Assembly (NCBI GenBank): GCA_018304145.1
Contig: JAGVWU010000003.1
Coordinates: 1-36,291 of the forward strand
DNA: 36,291 bases
Source of the DNA: Candidatus Pacearchaeota archaeon
GTDB taxonomy: Archaea > Nanobdellota > Nanobdellia > Pacearchaeales > GW2011-AR1
Direction: 5' to 3'
Shown: one piece after another, positions 31,111-36,291 of the stretch
Position numbering within the stretch: position 1 is the first letter of the stretch
How the letters are laid out: each line of letters starts with the position of its first letter
Translations under genes and position numbers: made by a program
The notes under the pieces: model-generated
The model's input: only the letters and a program-made list of their open reading frames with translations
What the model was told of the DNA's origin: nothing
Database searches by the model: none

Positions 31111-32658
31111 ATGAAAAATTTCTGGAAACAGCATGAAAAGAACATTATAATTCATGGAGAAAAGATGAATATAATTGAATCATGCTTAGACCGGCACGCT
31201 GAAAAAACTCCTGATAAATTAGTCTTTGTCTTTGAAAACGAAAATGGAAAAATAAAAAAATTTACGTATAAACAGCTTCAAAAAGAAGTTAATAAGTTTG
31301 CAAATTTATTAAATGGGTTGAATATTAAACCATCTTCAAGAGTGTTTATATTTCTTCCAAAAATACCTGAAATGTATATTTCTATTTTAGGAATAATTAA
31401 GCAGGGGAGCATAGCTGTTCCATTATTTGAAGCATTTCAAAAAGATGGTTTGGAATTGAGATTGGAGAAAGGAGATGCAGATGTTTTAATAACCAACAAA
31501 GAATTAAGCATGAGAATTCCTAAAGATATTAATAAAAAAGTTCCTGCATTAAAGCATATTTTTATTGTTGATGAAAAAAATTACCAGAATCAAATTAAAA
31601 AGCAATCAGAAGAATTTCATGCAGTTTTAAAAAATAGAAAAGACACTGCAACAATGATTTTTACCTCATCAACAGCAGGAACCCCTGTTGCAGGAATACA
31701 GATTCCTCATCAAGCACTTATTCAGCAGAATTATACAGCAAAACTTGTTTTAGGATTAAATAAATACTCAAATTACTGGTGCACTGCTCACCCTGGATGG
31801 GTAACAGGAACTATTTATGGGATTATTGCCCCGCTGTCAATAGGATGCACAAATTATATTTTAGAGGCTCATTTTGATGCAAAAAACTGGATTAATTTTT
31901 TAAAAAAGAACAAAATTTCAGTGATTTACACTGCTCCAACAGCATTAAGAATGCTTAAACCAGAAATTAAAAAACAAGATTTAAAGCTTGTAAGAAATAT
32001 TTGTTCAGTAGGAGAGGCTCTTAATACTTCTCTTTTTGATTTTTACAAAAAATTAGGGGTTGGAATAAATGATAGTTACTGGCAGACAGAAACAGGTGCA
32101 ATTGTTATTGCGACCTGGAAAGGTTTAAAAAAAAGGCATGGAAGCATGGGAAAGGCAATTCCAGGAATAACAGCAGAAATAATAGATGACACTATTGCAT
32201 TAAAACCAGATTTCCCTTCAATTATGACTGGAATCTACAAGCATAAAAATATGTACAAAAGATACTTCAAAAATGACTGGTTCAGGACAAATGACAGTGC
32301 AACAAAAGACAAAGACAGATATTTTTTCTTTATAGGAAGAAAAGATGATATTATAAAAACTAGTGGAGAGCGTGTAAGCCCAATTGAAATTGAATCAATA
32401 TTAATGAAACATAAAACAGTAAAAGAAGCAGCAGTTATAGGAATTCCGGATGAATTAAAAGGGAATGTTTTGAGGGCTTTCGTTGTTTTAAACAATAATT
32501 TTAAACCTAGTGATAATTTAAAACAAGAACTCTCAATGTTTGTCAAGCAGAATTATGCAGGACATTCTTATCCAAAAGAAATAGAATTCATACAATCCTT
32601 GCCAAAGACAAATTCAGGAAAGATAATTAGGATGAAATTAAGAGAGATGATTCATTAA
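31111..32658 (+). CDS. AMP-forming acyl-CoA synthetase (ANL superfamily)
   Basis: 515 residues. DSYWQTETGAIV is the A5 motif, TGIYKHKN...RYFFFIGRKDDIIKTSGERVSPIEIE covers A7-A8, and LPKTNSGKIIRM holds the catalytic Lys. The P-loop, usually TSGTTGxPKG, reads TSSTAGTPVAG and lacks its Lys. It is closest in layout to acetyl/acyl-CoA synthetases (EC 6.2.1.-). The frame extends upstream into the glycosyltransferase gene, but the ATG at 31111 follows that gene's stop by one base and precedes the first family motifs, so I start there. Confidence 0.85.
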   Translation: MKNFWKQHEKNIIIHGEKMNIIESCLDRHAEKTPDKLVFVFENENGKIKKFTYKQLQKEVNKFANLLNGLNIKPSSRVFIFLPKIPEMYISILGIIKQGSIAVPLFEAFQKDGLELRLEKGDADVLITNKELSMRIPKDINKKVPALKHIFIVDEKNYQNQIKKQSEEFHAVLKNRKDTATMIFTSSTAGTPVAGIQIPHQALIQQNYTAKLVLGLNKYSNYWCTAHPGWVTGTIYGIIAPLSIGCTNYILEAHFDAKNWINFLKKNKISVIYTAPTALRMLKPEIKKQDLKLVRNICSVGEALNTSLFDFYKKLGVGINDSYWQTETGAIVIATWKGLKKRHGSMGKAIPGITAEIIDDTIALKPDFPSIMTGIYKHKNMYKRYFKNDWFRTNDSATKDKDRYFFFIGRKDDIIKTSGERVSPIEIESILMKHKTVKEAAVIGIPDELKGNVLRAFVVLNNNFKPSDNLKQELSMFVKQNYAGHSYPKEIEFIQSLPKTNSGKIIRMKLREMIH

Positions 32659-32711
32659 GTTTATAAACAAATATTTTGGTATTCTATAACTTAAAAATTT
32701 AATTTTTTTAT

Positions 32712-33482
32712 ATGTCAAAAGATAATTCAACAACGACTTATGAATCAGGAAATCCTTACAAGGACGTAACTATAGAAGAAGCAGGCTCTGGAATATTTCA
32801 AATATCTGGAGATTTAGGAGAAGGAATTTTTAAAAATTACCAAGAAAAACTTAAAAATGATTACAATAATTCTCCATTATTGCAATATTTATTTAAAGAT
32901 TCTAGAGGAAGATTAAGAAATGCAAATCCTTTTATAAAAGTGTTATTAGAATCTTTTTTGGAACAAAAAGGTTTAGCATTTCCAAGATTCATGAATCTTG
33001 GAGTTGCTCTAAAATATTTTCCAAGAGAATTAGGTTCTTTTACAATAGATATAGGATTTGTTTTAAGAAGTAACATAGATTTCTATAAACCAAATAATAC
33101 AATTGTAGAAGATCTGACAGATCAAGTTAAAACTTTAAGAGGCAATTTAGAATTTCCAGTTTTAATATCCCTTAGAGGAACAAAACTTCAATCATATCCT
33201 GGCTCAAGATACGATAGTCTTTCTTTTAGGCTTACAGAAGAAACAGAAATTATATCTTCTCTAGTATTGAATCAAGAAGGTTATTTTTCACCAGATGAAC
33301 TTGATGAAAATATTTGTTTGCCAAAAACAACCAGACAAGAAAGAAGACCTGGAGATTTAGAGTTAATAGTTGGACAATCAGGGCTTTGCAGAGCTTACAT
33401 AAATGTTTTTGGTGATATTGATACAGAAACAAAAGATTTAGGAATAACAGATTATAGTCCTGTTCTTGTTGTAAAAAAATAA
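32712..33482 (+). CDS. Hypothetical protein, 256 residues
   Basis: Soluble, with no signal peptide or membrane helix. It begins MSKDNSTTTYESGNPYKD and contains several beta-rich stretches (FPVLISLRGTKLQSYPGSRYDSLSF, PGDLELIVGQSG). No family recognised. TATAACTTAAAAATTTAA upstream supplies a promoter. Codon use matches the neighbours, so it is a real gene. Confidence 0.6.
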   Translation: MSKDNSTTTYESGNPYKDVTIEEAGSGIFQISGDLGEGIFKNYQEKLKNDYNNSPLLQYLFKDSRGRLRNANPFIKVLLESFLEQKGLAFPRFMNLGVALKYFPRELGSFTIDIGFVLRSNIDFYKPNNTIVEDLTDQVKTLRGNLEFPVLISLRGTKLQSYPGSRYDSLSFRLTEETEIISSLVLNQEGYFSPDELDENICLPKTTRQERRPGDLELIVGQSGLCRAYINVFGDIDTETKDLGITDYSPVLVVKK

Positions 33483-33554
33483 TAAAGATAAAATTAGAGA
33501 TGAAAGAGAAAAAATAAAACTTTAAAATAATCTAAATCTATAAAAATAAAATTT

Positions 33555-33798
33555 ATGAGAAATTATCATTCATTAGATATAACTCATCTTGCAAAAGACA
33601 GAAAAATTATTGAGGCAGTTTTACTAGATAGATATAAGCCTTATGGTGGAGAATGTGGCAGTAATACTGTTAAATCTGGTTATGAGTTTGACCCTATTAA
33701 CAGCAGGAGAAATTGCTGGATTAACTGCAAGACTTATTTCCTTGGATGTTAAAAGTTTTGGTTTTACAGATACCCCTTCCTTAAGGGAAGATTTGTAA
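33555..33798 (+). pseudogene. Small ORF with an apparent frameshift
   Basis: Frame 1 (33555-33752) begins MRNYHSLDITHLAKDRKII and stays well coded through KSGYEFDP; it then turns Cys/Trp-rich and stops. The next frame from about 33690 reads TAGEIAGLTARLISLDVKS and ends at TAA 33796-33798. The combined product would be about 80 residues. The second frame alone has an ATG at 33643 (51 residues). No family recognised. Confidence 0.4.
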
Positions 33799-33818
33799 AT
33801 TATCCATATATCTTAGAA

Positions 33819-33974
33819 TCAAATTTTCTTCTTTTTAGATTTTTTCTTGCCTTTATGTTTTTTTAAAAAAGCTTTTATTTTTCTTATTTTTGAAGCCTTG
33901 CCTTTATCGCTTCCAAGTCTTGAATGTTTCTTATTAATTATCTTGCGTTTGCTCTTCCTGGCTTTCTTCTTCAT
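33819..33974 (-). CDS. 51-residue extremely basic protein
   Basis: Start MKKKARKSKRKIINKK, end KGKKKSKKKKI; about half the residues are Lys or Arg, with no acidic cluster. The ATG is preceded by GAGGAGTAAAAATG, one of the best Shine-Dalgarno sites in the window, so I consider the gene real although it is short. It is likely a nucleic-acid-binding or ribosome-associated peptide (inference from charge). Confidence 0.62.
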   Translation of the reverse strand: MKKKARKSKRKIINKKHSRLGSDKGKASKIRKIKAFLKKHKGKKKSKKKKI

Positions 33975-34179
33975 TTTTACTCCTCTTTTTACTATAAATA
34001 AAATAGCTGATAAATCTGGACTCAGTGGTAAAGTGCCTTAAACAACTGTTGGAATTATCTTAACCTATCAACTTGTTTTAAAGGTTATCTTTATCGCTAT
34101 ATAGTCAAGCTTAACAAATACAGGTTTCGTATAGTGAGTTATAGTCCAGTCACCATATTAATGGCAAGTATTTGACAGA

Positions 34180-34224
34180 GGCTGCAATAATAGCACCCTT
34201 TCCAGGGCAACTGGATTATCAGCC
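34180..34224 (+). ncRNA. Candidate structured RNA in a 421-bp gene-free stretch
   Basis: GGCTG (34180-34184) and ATAAT (34187-34191) pair with ATTAT CAGCC (34215-34224), with a 2-nt bulge. CCCT (34196-34199), loop TTCC, AGGG (34204-34207) forms an upper stem. The internal loop (4 and 7 nt) gives a layout reminiscent of an H/ACA guide pocket, but I find no ACA box at the expected place. GCTATATAG near 34092-34100 is a possible TATA box. The rest of 33975-34395 holds nothing I can support. Confidence 0.4.
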
Positions 34225-34395
34225 AATCATATAATAATTCTAGGGTTTATATTGTTATCTTACCTTTTTAAAATGATTACAACAATTAAATATAATGTAT
34301 AAATGGTACATTGCTTTTTGATTTAATTATAATAGTTACTACTTTAAAATGATAATAGATAGAAAGATTTATATAACTTTAAAATATATTAATCT

Positions 34396-34593
34396 ATGAA
34401 AAACATAACCATGCAAACAGAAATGCCTGAAAGTTTAAGATTAATAGAAACAAGATCAGCTTATGAAGCTTTAATAGTTGAAAGAGGCTCTTATGAAGGT
34501 TTTGATCCAGACTATTTAGCTTCAGAAGGATTTGTACCGCCTTTTGTAGAACCAGTAATAAAAAGTGTCCCTCAAGAATTTAACTTTGATTAA
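34396..34593 (+). CDS. Small acidic hypothetical protein, 65 residues
   Basis: Starts MKNITMQTEMPESLRLIETRS; acidic, Pro-containing second half. ATTTATATAAC centred 25 nt upstream makes a leaderless start convincing. No family recognised. Convergent with the next gene (21 nt between stops). Confidence 0.55.
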   Translation: MKNITMQTEMPESLRLIETRSAYEALIVERGSYEGFDPDYLASEGFVPPFVEPVIKSVPQEFNFD

Positions 34594-34614
34594 TTATTTT
34601 TCTTCTTTTTATTT

Positions 34615-35154
34615 TTAGAATTTTGAATGCTTTTTTAAAAATCTTTTATTTAGATAATAAGCCAACCCTATCACAACTATCAATCCTATTAAAGAAAGTG
34701 TGAATTTTAGCCAATCATCAGCAAATTTCCAGTAATCAACAACCCCGAATATTATTATCCCTATTCCTCCAAACATTAATCCAGCTCCAACAAATTCAAG
34801 TCCAAACACCAAACCACCAATAGCAATAATAATTATTCCCAAAGGCAAGGCAATTAAAAATACTCCTCTTGAATATTTTTTCTGGGCATCCTCAAATTCT
34901 TTCTGGCATTTTATATAGCTGTATTCACAATAACCCCCTTCAGCTGGAATTGGTTTTCCTCCTGCAACTGCTGGCGGATAAGTGTTATTTATCCATCTTC
35001 CTCCTGCCTCAATACATTCGCTTGGAAGATTAATTTGCGGGCAATAATCATTATATTCAGGAGATTTTCCGTAAAAGGTGTTTATTCCATAAATTCCAAC
35101 TGAAACTGTTAGTATAAATATCGCAATTCCAAAAACCAGATTTTTTACATTCAT
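34615..35154 (-). CDS. Membrane protein with an extracytoplasmic Cys loop
   Basis: 179 residues. The first helix (about 7-27) leads to an outer loop of about 70 residues with four cysteines and a Trp-rich RWINNTYPP (one N-x-T sequon). Three further hydrophobic helices (about 97-115, 119-140, 148-166) and a basic tail follow. No family recognised. CCTTTATATATG-like sequence just upstream suggests the promoter. Confidence 0.6.
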   Translation of the reverse strand: MNVKNLVFGIAIFILTVSVGIYGINTFYGKSPEYNDYCPQINLPSECIEAGGRWINNTYPPAVAGGKPIPAEGGYCEYSYIKCQKEFEDAQKKYSRGVFLIALPLGIIIIAIGGLVFGLEFVGAGLMFGGIGIIIFGVVDYWKFADDWLKFTLSLIGLIVVIGLAYYLNKRFLKKHSKF

Positions 35155-35271
35155 ATTATTATAAGGGATTTTACCTTTATATATGTTATTATCTTTCTTA
35201 AATAAATTTGCAAAAATATTTATTATATATCAATCAGCATGTTGTGAAATAATTAGATAATTTGTTTTCTC

Positions 35272-35291
35272 TTGATGAATTTATTCATCAA
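35272..35291. promoter_or_regulatory. 20-nt near-perfect palindrome
   Basis: TTGATGAAT, TT, ATTCATCAA: 9-bp stem with a 2-nt centre. It lies in the 482-bp gap 35155-35636, about 110 nt before the tRNA-like gene and about 120 nt upstream of the divergent membrane protein. The symmetry and short centre suggest a protein-binding site more than a terminator. Confidence 0.35.
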
Positions 35292-35382
35292 CCTGTTTTT
35301 ATCATAAAAATCCATACATAACTTACCCTAGGATTAATTAATGAATAAATTTATAATCCTCATAATTCTTGAATATTTATAT

Positions 35383-35473
35383 GCCTCCATCGCTCAGTGG
35401 TAGAAAAATTTTGCATTTGCAAAATAGAATTAACTTACTACAGATGCGAAATTTTTGAGCAACGGATTGCTAA
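35383..35473 (+). tRNA. tRNA 5' half (anticodon GCT) interrupted in the D-stem
   Basis: If 35403-35456 is removed, the remaining bases read as tRNA positions 1-38: acceptor GCCTCCA, T8, D-stem GCTC, A14, G18 G19, A21, D-stem GAGC (perfect), A26, anticodon strand ACGGA, loop TTGCTAA with T33, anticodon GCT (serine) and purine 37. The 54-nt insert has 13-nt inverted ends. No 3' half (TCCGT, T-arm, TGGAGGC) follows in the window. A TATA-like AATTTATAATCC lies about 30 nt upstream. It may be a split-tRNA half or a decayed gene. Confidence 0.5.
35404..35456 (+). repeat. Inverted-end insert inside the tRNA 5' half
   Basis: AAAAATTTTGCAT (35404-35416) is complementary to ATGCGAAATTTTT (35444-35456) except for one G-U. 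GA occurs at both junctions, compatible with either an intron whose exact ends are ambiguous or a small insertion with a 2-bp duplication. Confidence 0.45.
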
Positions 35474-35600
35474 TGATATATAAAAAATTTATATATTATT
35501 AAGATTGAGTAGGAATAACGCATATAGCTAATCAGAGTATTGTATTTTTAACACCAATAAGTTTTAAATACTGCTACTACTTATAATAATCAATTAACAC

Positions 35601-35626
35601 CATGGGGATAGGAAACTAACCCCATG
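35601..35626 (+). promoter_or_regulatory. GC-rich leader hairpin of NYN gene 2
   Basis: CATGGGG (35601-35607), 12-nt loop, CCCCATG (35620-35626), ending 10 nt before the ATG. TTTTAAATA (35562-35570) would start transcription near 35595, so the hairpin occupies most of the roughly 43-nt leader. No Shine-Dalgarno sequence stands between hairpin and ATG. Confidence 0.5.
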
Positions 35627-35636
35627 ATTCCTTAAA

Positions 35637-36179
35637 ATGTATTCTAAAAATAAAAAGGTAATAATTTATATTGACGGCAGCAATTTTTATTTTTCTATTA
35701 AAAAGACATTTAATTGCAAAGTGAATATTGAAGGATTTTGCAAGAAACTTTCAGGCAATAATGACCTTGTTGGTATTAATTATTATATCTCTCCAGTAGG
35801 AGAAAGTAATCCTGATATGTATACTGAACAACAAAAGTTTTTTGAGAAACTGAAAAAGATTGATAAATTAAAGATTGTATTTGGCAGGTTAGAAAAACAT
35901 AAAAAAGATGGAAAAACATTTTATGTTGAGAAAGCAACAGACATAAATATTGCACAAGACTTAATTTTTGATGCTATTGATAATAGTTATGACAAGGCAT
36001 ATTTAATATCCAATGATGGAGATTTTTCAGGAGTTATTCATTCTATAATAAAGAGATTTAATAAGGAAATTGTTTATGTTGCAATTGGAAACAATAAATC
36101 TATCTCTTACCATCTAAAAAATGTTGCTTCCAAGACAATTAGGATTACCAAAGATTTTATCAATGATGTTTGTATTTAG
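35637..36179 (+). CDS. NYN-domain protein (LabA/DUF88-like putative RNase) 2
   Basis: 180 residues, a compact NYN domain: VIIYIDGSNFYFSIKK at the N-terminus gives the IDGSN motif, KATDINIAQDLIFDA the central Asp cluster, and KAYLISNDGDFSGVI the final SNDGDF motif. All expected acidic residues are present, so it is likely an active metal-dependent ribonuclease. It is clearly closer to the canonical family than the NYN protein at 29589-30251 and not its recent duplicate. Confidence 0.87.
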   Translation: MYSKNKKVIIYIDGSNFYFSIKKTFNCKVNIEGFCKKLSGNNDLVGINYYISPVGESNPDMYTEQQKFFEKLKKIDKLKIVFGRLEKHKKDGKTFYVEKATDINIAQDLIFDAIDNSYDKAYLISNDGDFSGVIHSIIKRFNKEIVYVAIGNNKSISYHLKNVASKTIRITKDFINDVCI

Positions 36180-36291
36180 ATAAGAAATGTAGTGTAGTAT
36201 CCCGATATTACTTCGTTTTAGATTAGCCTGATTATCTTTTACCATTTTTTATAAATTTATTAATTTAAATCTTAATCCTATCCATACAGAA
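36180..36291. other. Window end without supported gene
   Basis: Contains a weak hairpin around GTAGTAT/GATATTAC after the NYN gene and an AT-rich promoter-like stretch. A minus-strand ORF starting near 36239 runs antisense through the NYN gene and is probably spurious. Confidence 0.3.

Noticed and set aside
33610-33798. The 51-residue second-frame ORF (ATG 33643) as the sole real gene at this locus
   Set aside because: Its first third uses codons untypical for the window (CTG, GTG), whereas the other frame looks coding there; a frameshift explains both parts better.
34011-34055. Another tRNA with a D-arm near ACTCAGTGGTAAAGT
   Set aside because: The D-arm pairs and has GG and A21, but position 8 is G, the anticodon stem does not pair and no T-arm follows. 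Probably chance.
19471-35473. The tRNA 3' remnant and the 5' half as partners of one split tRNA
   Set aside because: Acceptor strands GCCTCCA and TAGGTCC do not pair, so they belong to different tRNAs.
36110-36240. Minus-strand ORF at the right end of the window
   Set aside because: About 43 codons, mostly antisense to a well-supported NYN gene.
1-36291. CRISPR array or cas genes
   Set aside because: No regularly spaced direct repeats and no Cas-like protein in any frame.
1-36291. Insertion sequence or transposase
   Set aside because: No transposase or integrase ORF is present; only short inverted pairs were found.

Overview
This 36.3 kb AT-rich window looks like the chromosome of a small-genome DPANN archaeon, most likely a Woesearchaeota/Pacearchaeota-type lineage (inferred from gene content; no phylogeny was run). 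Domain-level evidence is strong: archaeal diphthine synthase (dphB), pyruvoyl-dependent arginine decarboxylase (pdaD), archaeal D-aminoacyl-tRNA deacylase (DTD2), a two-subunit 2-oxoacid:ferredoxin oxidoreductase, an Lrp/AsnC regulator, a PC4-like protein, and promoters with TTTATAAA/TTTAAATA boxes about 25 nt upstream of leaderless ATGs. Genes are short and tightly packed on both strands.

Layout. 1-5290 (mostly minus strand): citramalate synthase behind a small gene, two look-alike leader modules that each begin with a tiny membrane peptide, an MFS transporter, and a homospermidine synthase-like gene cut in two by one in-frame TAG. 5300-10540: CxxC-x17-CxxC zinc protein, flavodoxin-family protein, a transglutaminase-like protein, an SDR oxidoreductase, dphB, an anchored protein with a HG/Cys pattern, and pdaD. 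10640-16440: small unknowns, Sua5/TsaC, a K+ channel, DTD2, a secreted Cys-rich protein and rubrerythrin. 16490-20200: enolase, an AAA/DUF4143 ATPase, a small membrane protein, a tRNA 3'-end remnant and an Asn/Thr/Ser-rich surface protein. 20300-25100: PC4-like protein, DUF362 ferredoxin protein, a GNAT remnant, two toxin-antitoxin pairs, Lrp, and an operon of unknown Arg/Lys-rich proteins. 25100-29600: the oxidoreductase operon, a methyltransferase, a DUF2283/DUF4258 pair and a NUDIX protein. 29600-36291: two NYN-domain putative RNases, a glycosyltransferase plus ANL synthetase operon, small unknowns and an interrupted tRNA 5' half.

Central carbon metabolism is represented by enolase, the ferredoxin oxidoreductase, the AMP-forming synthetase and citramalate synthase. 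Translation quality control and modification is represented by DphB, Sua5 and DTD2. Polyamine chemistry is represented by PdaD and the split homospermidine synthase-like gene.

The most unusual content is non-coding or sub-genic: (i) a canonical-looking tRNA 5' half (positions 1-38) interrupted in its D-stem by a 54-nt hairpin and ending at the anticodon loop; (ii) a 54-nt 3'-UTR hairpin element found twice, with a compensatory base change; (iii) a two-hairpin element found twice; (iv) GC-rich leader hairpins placed 10-13 nt before the ATG of both NYN genes; (v) tandem leader modules with 21-27 residue membrane peptides; and (vi) several small genes broken by single indels or one 5-bp duplication.
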